This document shows positions 7,251-15,255 of a DNA stretch of 33,797 bases, piece after piece (the first letter of the stretch is position 1; each line of letters starts with the position of its first letter). The stretch is taken from NCBI GenBank assembly GCA_035378845.1, contig DAOSUP010000015.1, positions 1 through 33,797 on the forward strand. The letters are read 5' to 3'. The notes beneath the pieces were generated by a model, which worked only from the letters and a program-made list of their open reading frames with translations, was not told where the DNA came from and made no database searches. The DNA comes from JAKOUL01 sp035378845 (lineage in GTDB: Bacteria; Dictyoglomota; Dictyoglomia; Dictyoglomales; Dictyoglomaceae). The translations under genes and the position numbers were made by a program.

Positions 7251-8225
7251 ATGATTAAGAATTTTGTTATGCCAGAAGTAAGCGATGTTATGGAAGAAGG
7301 AACTGTTACTGCTTGGTTAAAGAAAGAGGGAGAATGGGTAAATAAAGGAGATCCAATTGTAGAGATAGAAGTGGAAAAGGCAGCAATAGAATTAGAAAGT
7401 GAAGAGGAAGGATATTTAAGAAAGATCTTAGTAAAAGATGGAGAGACAGTACCTGTGGGCACTGTTTTAGCATATTTATCAGATACGTTAGAGGAAGAGA
7501 TTCCAGGAGAAGAAAAGGTGGTCATAGTAGAGGAGAAGAAAGAAGAGACAAAAGAAAGGACAATTCCCTTTTCCTCTATGAGAAGAAATATTGCAGAAAG
7601 ATTATTGAAGAGTAAACAAAATATTCCCCATTTTTATATACTTACCGACGTGGATATGACAGATCTTGTCAATCTTAGATCTTCTCTAAATTACGATATA
7701 AAAATATCCTTTGATGATTTTATTATAAAAGCTACTGCTTTAGCTCTAAAGGACTTCCCTCTTATAAATTCCCGCCTAAGAGAAAATGAGATAGAACTTT
7801 TATCTGAGATAAATGTGGGATTAGCAGTTTCCTTGGAAGATGAAGGTCTTATGGTTCCTGTTATAAAATCTGCTGATAAAAAGAGTTTAAAAGAGATTGC
7901 CCAAGAAAGGGAGAGGTTGGTAAAGAAAGCAAGAGATGGAGAGGTTAGTTTGGAAGATATTTCTAATGGAAGTATAACTGTAAATAACGTGGGTGTTTTT
8001 GGAGTTTCTTCTATATTAGCCATAATAAATCCTCCAGAGACTGCTATTCTCACTGCAGGGACTATTCAGGAGAAACCCGTGGTCTTAAATGGAGAGATTA
8101 AGATTAGAAAGATGATGGAGATGACACTTTCTGCAGATCATAGAGTTATAGATGGTTCTTATGGATCTAAATTTATTATGAAGGTTAAGGATCTTTTAGA
8201 AAATCCCAATTTATTAATAGGTTAA
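7251..8225 (+). CDS. dihydrolipoamide acyltransferase E2, minimal form lacking the subunit-binding domain
   Basis: Transfers the acyl group made by E1 to CoA. Residues 1-78 are a lipoyl domain with lipoylation site Lys43 in IEVEKAAIE. Residues 104-324 are the CoA-dependent acyltransferase domain, with the catalytic ADHRVIDG (His297, Asp301) and GSITVNNVGVFGV. The linker between them is only about 25 charged residues, so there is no room for the peripheral-subunit-binding domain that normally anchors E1 or E3. At 324 residues it is shorter than the usual 400 or more. No E3 gene follows, so a dihydrolipoamide dehydrogenase must come from elsewhere. The start is ATG 7251, just after GAGGAGGG and 14 bp from the E1 stop. 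Confidence 0.88.
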   Translation: MIKNFVMPEVSDVMEEGTVTAWLKKEGEWVNKGDPIVEIEVEKAAIELESEEEGYLRKILVKDGETVPVGTVLAYLSDTLEEEIPGEEKVVIVEEKKEETKERTIPFSSMRRNIAERLLKSKQNIPHFYILTDVDMTDLVNLRSSLNYDIKISFDDFIIKATALALKDFPLINSRLRENEIELLSEINVGLAVSLEDEGLMVPVIKSADKKSLKEIAQERERLVKKARDGEVSLEDISNGSITVNNVGVFGVSSILAIINPPETAILTAGTIQEKPVVLNGEIKIRKMMEMTLSADHRVIDGSYGSKFIMKVKDLLENPNLLIG

Positions 8226-8244
8226 GGAGGAATTTAAAATATTC

Positions 8245-9519
8245 ATGGAAAGTATAGCTTTAAGAATGTATGGAAAAATGGATCTAAGATTGGAAAAATT
8301 TGGACTTCCTGATATAACTGATAATGAAATATTAGCAGAGATTATTTCAGATACCAGTTGCCCTTCCACATATAAAGCGGTAGCTCAAGGTCCAGAACAT
8401 CCCAGAGTTCCCAATGATATAGATAGGAATCCTGTTATTGTAGGGCATGAAATGGCAGGAAGGATATTAAAAGTGGGAAAAAGATGGAGAGATAAATACC
8501 AAGAAGGGCAGATGTTTACTATTCAGCCTGCTCTATTATATGAAGGAGGACCTGTAGGAGTTTTAAGTGCTCCTGGATATTCATATAAATATTTAGGAGG
8601 GCTTGCCACTAAAGTAATAATTCCTTCTGAGGTTATGGAGCAAAATTGCCTTTTGCCCTTTGATGGAGATTCCTTTTTTAAAGGATCCCTTGTGGAGCCC
8701 ATATCTTGTATAGTAGGTGCAGTAAACGTCCAGTATCATACAAAGGATGGGAGTTATGAACATATTATGGGAATAAAAAAGGGAGGGAAGATAGCTATAT
8801 TGGGTGGAGCAGGTCCTATGGGCATAGGTTTTTTAGACTATTTTATAAATGGACCTCAAAATCCTAAACTTTTAGTAATTACCGATATAGATGGTAGTAA
8901 ATTAGAGAGGGCAAAAAGGGCTTTTCCTCCTGAAAAGGCTAAAGAGAAGGGGATAGATTTAAGGTTTGTAAATCCATTAAAAGATGAGTCCTATAAAAAT
9001 ATAAAATATGATGATGTATTTGTTCTTTATTACAGCTCAAAATTAGTAGAGGAAGCAGATTTTCTTCTTGATAGAGATGGATGTTTAAACTTCTTTGCTG
9101 GTCCTATAGATCATAATTTCTCCGCCTCTATCAATTTTTTTAAGGTTCATTATGATAAGCATCATATAGCATCCACATCTGGAGGGAATGCAGATGACAT
9201 GTGGCAAGCATTGGAATTAATATCAAAAGGAATTTTAAATCTTTCTCCTATGATTTCTCATATTGGAGGAATAAATGCTGCAAAAGATGTCCTTTTAAAT
9301 TTCCCAAAACTCCCAGGAGGAAAGAAGCTTATTTATACCCATCTCAATTTTCCTCTTTCGGATATTGATGACTTTGAAAGATTAAGCTATGAAGGGGAAG
9401 AAATCCTTCGTCCCATTTATAGAGATTTATATGAAATAGTTAAGGAAAATGATGGATGGTGGTGTGCAGAGGCAGAAAGGTATCTCTTAGGTCAGGAAAA
9501 ACTTAAAATCAACTTATGA
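8245..9519 (+). CDS. zinc-dependent MDR dehydrogenase, L-sorbose-1-phosphate reductase-like
   Basis: A 424-residue medium-chain dehydrogenase. Likely catalytic zinc ligands are Cys39 (DTSCPSTYKA), His68-Glu69 (VIVGHEMAGR) and the Glu in LVEPISC. The Rossmann motif is ILGGAGPMGIGF. The four-cysteine structural zinc loop of alcohol dehydrogenases is absent. The long chain and the late HIASTSGGNADDMWQALEL segment recall the SorE branch that interconverts L-sorbose-1-phosphate and a hexitol phosphate. The ribosome site AAGGAGG (8224-8230) is 14 bp from the ATG, unusually far, so initiation may be weak. It is followed by a sorbitol-6-phosphate-dehydrogenase-like SDR; the pair could epimerise a sugar phosphate by oxidation and reduction. 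Substrate unproven. Confidence 0.75.
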   Translation: MESIALRMYGKMDLRLEKFGLPDITDNEILAEIISDTSCPSTYKAVAQGPEHPRVPNDIDRNPVIVGHEMAGRILKVGKRWRDKYQEGQMFTIQPALLYEGGPVGVLSAPGYSYKYLGGLATKVIIPSEVMEQNCLLPFDGDSFFKGSLVEPISCIVGAVNVQYHTKDGSYEHIMGIKKGGKIAILGGAGPMGIGFLDYFINGPQNPKLLVITDIDGSKLERAKRAFPPEKAKEKGIDLRFVNPLKDESYKNIKYDDVFVLYYSSKLVEEADFLLDRDGCLNFFAGPIDHNFSASINFFKVHYDKHHIASTSGGNADDMWQALELISKGILNLSPMISHIGGINAAKDVLLNFPKLPGGKKLIYTHLNFPLSDIDDFERLSYEGEEILRPIYRDLYEIVKENDGWWCAEAERYLLGQEKLKINL

Positions 9520-9548
9520 AAAAGCTTAAGACAGGAGGGTAAGATTCT

Positions 9549-10334
9549 ATGAGACTGAAAGATAAAGTAGCAATAGTAACTGGTGGCGCTCAAGGCTTAG
9601 GAGAAGCCCTTTCTTATCGTTTAGCAGAAGAGGGATGTTATGTAACTATTGCAGATATTAATTATGAAAAGGCTAATGAAGTGGCAGATGCCATTACAAA
9701 AAAATATGGAAGAGAGATTATGGCTATAAAGACTGATGTTACTAATGAAGATGATGTAAGAAATATGGTAGAGAAAACTGTAGAGAAATATGGAAAGTTG
9801 GATATAATGTTATCTAATGCAGGTATACTAATTGCTCATGATATTACAGAGTTTCCCTTAGAAGATTGGAAGAGGGTAATAGATGTAAATCTCACAGGAT
9901 TTTTTTTGTGTGCCCGAGAGGCTGCAAAAGTTATGGTAAAACAGAAATCAGGAGTCATAATTCAAATCAATTCAAAATCTGGTAAAAAGGGAAGCTTTAG
10001 GAATTGTGCTTATGCTGCATCAAAGTTTGGTGGGATTGGATTAACCCAAAGTATTGCATTAGACCTTGCACCTTATGGAGTAAGGGTTGTAGCTGTTTGC
10101 CCAGGAGATTTACTGGATTCTCCTTTATGGAAAGACAGTTTATACGAACAATATTCAAAAAAGTGGGGAATAAGTAAAGAAGAGGTAAGAGAACGATATT
10201 TAGGACAGGTTCCCTTAGGAAGGTCTTGCACCTATGATGATGTGGCAAACGTAGTAGTATTTTTAGCAAGTGATGAGGCATCTTATATTACTGGAGATGC
10301 GATAAATGTTACAGGTGGGGTAGAAATGAGGTAA
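9549..10334 (+). CDS. short-chain dehydrogenase, sorbitol-6-phosphate 2-dehydrogenase-like
   Basis: A 261-residue classical SDR acting on a polyol or ketose, probably phosphorylated. It has the nucleotide-binding TGGAQGLG, the NAG motif (SNAGILI), the catalytic Ser in IQINSKSG and Tyr-Lys in YAASKFG. The C-terminal region with GDLLDSPLWKDSLYEQY, QVPLGRSCTYDDV and the ending ITGDAINVTGG matches what I remember of SrlD-type sorbitol-6-phosphate dehydrogenases rather than generic 3-oxoacyl reductases. ATG 9549 follows CAGGAGGG. It lies 29 bp after the zinc dehydrogenase and 4 bp before the isomerase, clearly one operon. The precise substrate is not determinable from sequence. Confidence 0.82.
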   Translation: MRLKDKVAIVTGGAQGLGEALSYRLAEEGCYVTIADINYEKANEVADAITKKYGREIMAIKTDVTNEDDVRNMVEKTVEKYGKLDIMLSNAGILIAHDITEFPLEDWKRVIDVNLTGFFLCAREAAKVMVKQKSGVIIQINSKSGKKGSFRNCAYAASKFGGIGLTQSIALDLAPYGVRVVAVCPGDLLDSPLWKDSLYEQYSKKWGISKEEVRERYLGQVPLGRSCTYDDVANVVVFLASDEASYITGDAINVTGGVEMR

Positions 10335-10338
10335 TAAG

Positions 10339-11340
10339 ATGGAGAAGAAAGTTTTTATAGATATTGGTGTAAACGGTGCCTTTCTTACCCGGAGATGGGA
10401 AGAGCCTGAAAATTTTATGAAGTTAACAAGAGATTTGGGATATGATTTTCATGAGTTTTGTAGTGATGTATTAGATCCCTTCTTTAGTGGAGATAGAGAT
10501 TACCAGCTGGAGACTGCAAAAAAAATAAAAGAATATACAGAAAAGTATCAGGTAGTTATTAGAGATTACTATACAGGAATGGCGACCCATAGATTTCATG
10601 GACTTTCTCACAGTGATGAGAGGGTAAGAAGAAGAATGAGAGAATGGATATATGATGCCATAGATATTGCCAAAACTATGGGAGCAAGTTATATTGGAGG
10701 ACATTGGGATGCTATCCCTGTGGAAGTATTAGAGGATAGAGAGAGAACAAAAAGGGCAGTAGATCATATTTACAAAGAGTTTAGAGAGCTTTCTTTAGTG
10801 GTAAAGGAAAAAGGGTTATTAGGTATATGCAATGAGCAGATGTATATCCCCAGTGAGAAACCTTGGACATTAGAAGAGGCAGAAAAATTTTTAATTGAAG
10901 TAAACAAAGAGAATAATGGAGCCCCTTGCTATTTAACCATAGATGTGGGACATCAAGCAGGGATGCACTATGGACTTAAAGGTGAGGATCTATCTTATGT
11001 GGAATGGCTAAAGAGATTTGCAGCTTTTTCTCCTATAATTCATCTTCAACAAACTACACCCGATGCCAGTAATCATTGGCCTTTTACTAAGGAGTATAAT
11101 GAAAAGGGTCATGTAAAGATGGAAGAGGTGCTTTCTGCTATAAAGTATTCCTTTGATCATTATAAAAAGAGTCCTGTTTCCCATTATCTTAAGCCTGTAG
11201 AGAAAATTATATTAATGGCGGAAGTAATTCCTTCATCATTAAAGACAGAAGAAGAAGTGATAAGAGAGCTAAAAGAGACAGAAGAATATTTGAGAAATTA
11301 TATACCTAAAGGGGGAATAATTTATGAATTTAGCGAGTAA
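10339..11340 (+). CDS. TIM-barrel sugar isomerase/epimerase (AP-endonuclease family 2 fold)
   Basis: A 333-residue protein with the layout of xylose-isomerase-like barrels: an N-terminal strand with the region DYHEF-like LGYDFHEF, GASYIGGHWDAIP, ICNEQMYIPSEKP (a glutamate metal-ligand candidate), YLTIDVGHQAGM (Asp and His ligand candidates), IIHLQQTTPDASNHWPF (His), and a late Glu in LMAEVIPSS. This pattern of Glu-Asp-His-Glu ligands fits a divalent-metal isomerase or epimerase of a sugar or sugar phosphate. It is translationally tied to its neighbours: ATG is 4 bp after the SDR stop and its 3' end overlaps the aldolase start by 17 bp. It presumably makes the substrate of the aldolase. I do not recognise a characterised close relative. 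Confidence 0.75.
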   Translation: MEKKVFIDIGVNGAFLTRRWEEPENFMKLTRDLGYDFHEFCSDVLDPFFSGDRDYQLETAKKIKEYTEKYQVVIRDYYTGMATHRFHGLSHSDERVRRRMREWIYDAIDIAKTMGASYIGGHWDAIPVEVLEDRERTKRAVDHIYKEFRELSLVVKEKGLLGICNEQMYIPSEKPWTLEEAEKFLIEVNKENNGAPCYLTIDVGHQAGMHYGLKGEDLSYVEWLKRFAAFSPIIHLQQTTPDASNHWPFTKEYNEKGHVKMEEVLSAIKYSFDHYKKSPVSHYLKPVEKIILMAEVIPSSLKTEEEVIRELKETEEYLRNYIPKGGIIYEFSE

Positions 11341-11980
11341 AGAACTTGTGGAAATTGGAAGGAAAATTGCAGAGAAAGGACTTGTGGTAGGACCTGGAGG
11401 AAACATTAGTGAAAGATTGGGAGATGTAGTGTATATGAAAGCCAGTGGAATTTGTTTTGAATCTGCAAAGGAAGAAGATTATGTTGGTGTAGATTTAAAT
11501 ACTGGAAAGGTGGTTGATGGAAGATTAAGACCCACATCGGAAATGTGGATGCATTTGGAATGTTATAAAGTAAGGGAAGATGTATCTGCAGTAATCCATA
11601 CCCATCCTGTTTTTTCTATTGCCTATGCCTTTCAAGGAGAGCCCTTAAAACCATTTACTCCTGATATGGTAGCGCTACTTGGTTCTGAGATCCCTGTGAT
11701 TGAATATGTGGTTCCTGGAGGAAAAGAGTTTGCTTCAGAGGTGGGTAAAGTTATAAAAAATTGCAATGGAGTTCTTGTTAAAAATCATGGATTAGTAACG
11801 GTAGGAAGTAATCTTAAAGAGGCATATTATAGGACTCTTCTTGTAGAAGATGGGATTAAGATGGTGATCTTTGCAAAACTTTTAGGGAAGATGCAATTCT
11901 TTACTGAAGAACAGATAGAAGAAATAGATAATTTGGAAGCAGAAAAATATAGGAAGAAATTATTAAAAAGAAAGGATTAG
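11324..11980 (+). CDS. class II aldolase, L-fuculose/rhamnulose-1-phosphate aldolase-like
   Basis: A 218-residue FucA/RhaD/AraD-superfamily zinc aldolase. The metal ligands line up with FucA: His91 and His93 in VIHTHPVFS and His154 in VKNHGLV; Glu73 in RPTSEMWMH matches the catalytic Glu73 of FucA. The phosphate-binding GPGGNIS and MKASG segments are also present. Such enzymes split a ketose-1-phosphate into DHAP and an aldehyde (lactaldehyde for 6-deoxyketoses, glycolaldehyde for pentuloses). It is the last gene of the operon. No other rhamnulose-1-phosphate aldolase is in the window, so this enzyme is the best candidate to complete the rhaI-rhaB pathway; that is inference. The ATG lies inside the previous gene with AAAGGGGG in front. 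Confidence 0.85.
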   Translation: MNLASKELVEIGRKIAEKGLVVGPGGNISERLGDVVYMKASGICFESAKEEDYVGVDLNTGKVVDGRLRPTSEMWMHLECYKVREDVSAVIHTHPVFSIAYAFQGEPLKPFTPDMVALLGSEIPVIEYVVPGGKEFASEVGKVIKNCNGVLVKNHGLVTVGSNLKEAYYRTLLVEDGIKMVIFAKLLGKMQFFTEEQIEEIDNLEAEKYRKKLLKRKD

Positions 11981-12014
11981 CAGCCCTCTTAAACTACTGA
12001 GTAGCTTTTATATA

Positions 12015-12719
12015 TCAAGCTCTTTTTGGAAAGGATTTAGGCTTTGTCTTTAATCCACGATGGAATATTTCACTGTATTTTCTATACTTTTCATCTATAC
12101 CCATATTTTTGTCTGCTACAATTCTTTCAAGTTTTTCCAAAGCCTTAGGGTTATAGATCATAAGCAGATATTTGTATTTTGTATGAAAGTCTATTAGTTT
12201 AGAGATAGATAGATTTTTGGATAGCTCTCTAAGCTCGGCAAGGGAGAATATTCTTACAAGAAAATAAAATCTTATTTCCTTATCTTTTAGTCTCTCCTCA
12301 TCTTCTACAGGTAAGTATGGAAAACGCCTTTTTATGCCCTCTGCTAAAAATCCATTTGTTCTTCCATGGACATTGCCTTCATAATACAGCTTAGTAGATC
12401 CTACTCCACAAGAAGGGGATTTACTTTTAAGTAAAGCTCCATCTATATCTTTCATTTCTTCTAAAACCCTGCTGATATAATCTATCATCTTATCCGTTAG
12501 ATCTATACCTGTATCCGGCTGCAAAAGTTTCTTCTCATCTTCTTTCACGATTATGATCCTTTCCCTGGGTACACCAAGCCCTATATCTACTTCTGGGCAT
12601 ACATCAATAATCTCTACAAAATTCTTTAATTTTTCTACGAATTCATCATTGATGATTCCACCATCATATCTCACAGGTTTTAAGAAGCATCTACTTAGGA
12701 TTATTCTCGGCTTAGTCAT
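12015..12719 (-). CDS. DUF523 (TudS-like) protein with shortened DUF1722 domain
   Basis: The N-terminal 150 residues are DUF523, with the conserved cysteines Cys11 (LSRCFL), Cys41 (DVCPEV) and Cys104 (KSPSCG). DUF523 includes the thiouracil desulfidase TudS, which holds a [4Fe-4S] cluster on three cysteines, so a desulfuration role is plausible. The next segment (FHTKYKYLLMIYNPKAL) starts a DUF1722 (YbgA) domain, but the chain ends at residue 234 with a basic tail (LKTKPKSFPKRA), about 80-90 residues short of the usual fusion length near 320. Only 34 bp separate its stop from the end of the aldolase operon, so the missing part is not nearby. It may have been cut when the sugar operon arrived. 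It is divergent from the GNAT gene. Confidence 0.82.
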   Translation of the reverse strand: MTKPRIILSRCFLKPVRYDGGIINDEFVEKLKNFVEIIDVCPEVDIGLGVPRERIIIVKEDEKKLLQPDTGIDLTDKMIDYISRVLEEMKDIDGALLKSKSPSCGVGSTKLYYEGNVHGRTNGFLAEGIKRRFPYLPVEDEERLKDKEIRFYFLVRIFSLAELRELSKNLSISKLIDFHTKYKYLLMIYNPKALEKLERIVADKNMGIDEKYRKYSEIFHRGLKTKPKSFPKRA

Positions 12720-12741
12720 ATGCTATATTATATAATAGAAT
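12720..12741. promoter_or_regulatory. 22-bp divergent promoter, leaderless in both directions
   Basis: The whole gap between two start codons is a near-palindrome of T and A. Plus strand: TATAAT at 12731-12736, then 5 bp, then ATG 12742. Minus strand: TATAAT at 12732-12727, then 7 bp, then ATG 12719. With initiation 6-8 bp after the -10, both mRNAs would begin at or next to their start codons. No Shine-Dalgarno fits in either direction. I see no convincing -35 on either side. Confidence 0.55.
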
Positions 12742-13182
12742 ATGGATCTAAAAGTTAGAAATTTTGATCTTAAGGATTTAAATCAGGTATTAGAGATAGA
12801 GAAAGCCTCTTTTCCAATTGATGCCTATCCTAAATGCCTTTTCAAAGAATTCTATATTAGCTATCCTGAAGAATTCTTTGTAGCAGAAATATCTGATAAG
12901 GTTGTAGGCTACGTCTTAGGATATATTTTTAATGATACAGGAGAGATTGTTTCTATTGCTGTGAAGCCTGAGTTTAGAAATTCAGGTGTTGGGAAAAAAC
13001 TAATGGAAACTATCCTCTCCCTTTTTAAAGAAAAGAATTTGAAGAGATGTATTTTGCAGGTAAGGGTATCCAATAGAATTGCTATAGAATTTTACGAAAA
13101 GTTAGGATTTAAGGTTATAAAAAGGGAGAAGGGATATTATATAGACGAAGATGCCTATATAATGGAGAAAGATCTTTTGTAA
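12742..13182 (+). CDS. GNAT acetyltransferase, RimI-like
   Basis: A 146-residue Gcn5-related N-acetyltransferase. The start VRNFDLKDLNQVLEIEKASF, the acetyl-CoA pyrophosphate loop in VKPEFRNSGVGKKLM and the C-terminal IAIEFYEKLGFKVI-x-x-x-x-x-YY pattern are those of RimI, which acetylates the N-terminus of ribosomal protein S18, and of other N-terminal acetyltransferases. The substrate is not provable. There is no ribosome site; a -10 element sits directly upstream, so it is probably translated from a leaderless mRNA. LDH follows after 48 bp with its own ribosome site. Confidence 0.85.
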   Translation: MDLKVRNFDLKDLNQVLEIEKASFPIDAYPKCLFKEFYISYPEEFFVAEISDKVVGYVLGYIFNDTGEIVSIAVKPEFRNSGVGKKLMETILSLFKEKNLKRCILQVRVSNRIAIEFYEKLGFKVIKREKGYYIDEDAYIMEKDLL

Positions 13183-13230
13183 TATGATGTTCATGGAATA
13201 TATCCCTTATTTAGAAAGGTAGGTGAATTT

Positions 13231-14199
13231 ATGAGTAAAGTATTAATAGTGGGAGCTGGATTAGTAGGAACATCTTTTGCCTATGGTCTCATGCAAAAGG
13301 GAATAGTAAAAGAGATAGTCCTTTATGATATAGATGAAAAGAGAGCATTAGGAGAGGCTATGGATCTTTCCCATGGAGTATCTTTTGTAAGACCTGTAAA
13401 AATAAAGGCAGGAAGCCTTGAAGAGGCAAAGGACTCTGATATTGTAGTAATAACAGCAGGAGCAAAACAGAGACCAGGGGAAACGAGATTACAACTTATA
13501 GATAGAAACTTAAATATATTTAGAGATTTAATCCCACAAATAGTTAATACGGGATTTAATGGGATCTTTTTAGTAGTTACTAATCCTGTGGATGTACTTA
13601 CATATATCACATGGAAACTTTCGGGATTTCCAAGAAATAAAGTTATAGGATCTGGGACTGTGCTTGATAGCTCTCGTTTTGCCTATCTTCTCTCTCAGCA
13701 TTGTAATATTGATCCCAGATCTTTATCTGCCTTTATTATTGGTGAGCATGGAGATACATCAGTTGCTGCATGGAGTTTAACACATATAGGAGGTGTTCAT
13801 ATCTCAGAGTTTTGCCCTATATGTGGAAAGAATTGCTTTAGTAAGGATGTAATGAATGAAATATTAAAGGAAGTAAGAGGATCAGCATATAAGATAATTG
13901 AATATAAAGGTGCTACTTACTATGCTATTGGACTTGCATTAGTAAATATTGTAGAGGCTATATTAGGAGATGAGAATAGAATTCTCCCTGTTTCCTCTGT
14001 TCATTATGATGTTTTAGGGATAAAAGATGTTCCATTAAGCTTACCTTCTATAGTAAATAAAAATGGTATAAGAAAAGTTTTGAATGTAGGACTTTCAGAT
14101 GATGAAAAGGAAGCTTTAATTACATCAGCAAAAACCATTAGGGGAGTAATTGATGCCCTTAATATGGATAGAGTTGAAGGTGATGTAAGTACCATATAA
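13231..14199 (+). CDS. ldh: L-lactate dehydrogenase
   Basis: Reduces pyruvate to L-lactate and re-oxidises NADH during sugar fermentation. The 322-residue chain has the Rossmann GAGLVGTSFAYG, an acidic residue after strand 2 (LYDIDEKRA) for NAD, and the active-site loop AGAKQRPGETRL, where Gln80 (the family position 102) marks lactate rather than malate dehydrogenase. The Arg in TVLDSSRF and the catalytic His in IGEHGDTSVAAWS are present, as is KGATYYAIGLALVNI. A cysteine cluster CPICGKNC lies in the mobile surface segment, similar to what I recall in Thermotoga LDH. ATG 13231 follows AAAGGTAGGTG. It would pair with sugar catabolism in the region as the main electron sink. Confidence 0.92.
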   Translation: MSKVLIVGAGLVGTSFAYGLMQKGIVKEIVLYDIDEKRALGEAMDLSHGVSFVRPVKIKAGSLEEAKDSDIVVITAGAKQRPGETRLQLIDRNLNIFRDLIPQIVNTGFNGIFLVVTNPVDVLTYITWKLSGFPRNKVIGSGTVLDSSRFAYLLSQHCNIDPRSLSAFIIGEHGDTSVAAWSLTHIGGVHISEFCPICGKNCFSKDVMNEILKEVRGSAYKIIEYKGATYYAIGLALVNIVEAILGDENRILPVSSVHYDVLGIKDVPLSLPSIVNKNGIRKVLNVGLSDDEKEALITSAKTIRGVIDALNMDRVEGDVSTI

Positions 14200-14229
14200 T
14201 GATATCTTATATTAAATTAAGGAGGAAAG

Positions 14230-15255
14230 ATGAAGTATAGAAGATTAGGAAGGACAAATATAGAGGTTTTCCCTATAGCTTTTGGAGGGATTCCCATACA
14301 AAGATTAAGTGAAGATAATGCAGTAAAAGTTATAAGAAGAGCTATTGAGCTTGGAATAAACTTTATAGATACTGCAAGAAGCTATACAGATAGTGAGATA
14401 AAGATTGGTAAGGCATTAAAGGGCATAGATAAGAGAATATATATCGCTTCAAAGTCAGGAAATAGGACAAAAGATGGCATATTTGAAGATGTAAAGATTA
14501 GCTTGAGGAATTTAGGCGTAAAGAAAATAGATATATATCAACTCCATGGGGTTAATGATAGAGATGCTTTTGATAAAGTATTTTCTGGTGATGGAGCATA
14601 TTGGGGTCTTTTAAAGGCAAAAGAAGAAGGATTAATTGGTCACGTTGCAATTTCAAGCCATAGCACTGATCTTTTGGAAGAGATTATTACAACCGATAAA
14701 TTTGATGTAATACAGCTTTGTTATAACTTTATTGAAAATAAGGTGGAAGAGAAAATATTCTCTATGGCTTTAGAGAAAGATATTGGAATTATTGGTATGA
14801 AACCTATGGGAGGAGGTGTACTACCAAATCCAGCCCTTTCCTTAAAATATGTTCTTCAAAAAGAATTTTTAGTCCCTGATCCAGGAATGGAGAGTATTGA
14901 AGAGGTAGAGGAGAATGTGAAAGTTGCAATGAACCTTACAGAGATCACTCCTGAGGAATATGAAGAGATAGAACGTACAAGAAAAGAGCTTGGCTCAACT
15001 TTTTGCAGAAGATGTGAATACTGTCAGCCATGCCCTCAAGGAGTCCCTATAACATCAATTATGAGAACAAAAGACTTTTTAAAGAGACTTCCCAGAGAAA
15101 CTGTAGAAAAGGGATGGTTTTATGATGCATATCTGCAGGCTCAAAACTGCACAAAATGTGGCACATGTCTTCCTCGTTGTCCATATCAATTACCTATTCC
15201 TGATCTAATAGAGAGAAATATACAGCTTATAAAAGATTATTTGGAGAATAAATAA
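14230..15255 (+). CDS. aldo/keto reductase with C-terminal ferredoxin-type cysteines
   Basis: A 341-residue AKR barrel with the catalytic tetrad in view: Asp in NFIDTARSY, Tyr four residues on, Lys in YIASKSG and His in IYQLHGVND. After about residue 250 a C-terminal extension carries FCRRCEYCQPCPQG and NCTKCGTCLPRCPYQLPIP, a pattern expected to hold one or two [4Fe-4S] clusters. This subfamily is common in anaerobes and is annotated as 4Fe-4S aldo/keto reductase; its electron donor is usually unknown. It is 31 bp after LDH, begins after AAGGAGG, and overlaps the flavodoxin gene by one base (TAATG), so the flavodoxin may be its redox partner. Confidence 0.9.
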   Translation: MKYRRLGRTNIEVFPIAFGGIPIQRLSEDNAVKVIRRAIELGINFIDTARSYTDSEIKIGKALKGIDKRIYIASKSGNRTKDGIFEDVKISLRNLGVKKIDIYQLHGVNDRDAFDKVFSGDGAYWGLLKAKEEGLIGHVAISSHSTDLLEEIITTDKFDVIQLCYNFIENKVEEKIFSMALEKDIGIIGMKPMGGGVLPNPALSLKYVLQKEFLVPDPGMESIEEVEENVKVAMNLTEITPEEYEEIERTRKELGSTFCRRCEYCQPCPQGVPITSIMRTKDFLKRLPRETVEKGWFYDAYLQAQNCTKCGTCLPRCPYQLPIPDLIERNIQLIKDYLENK

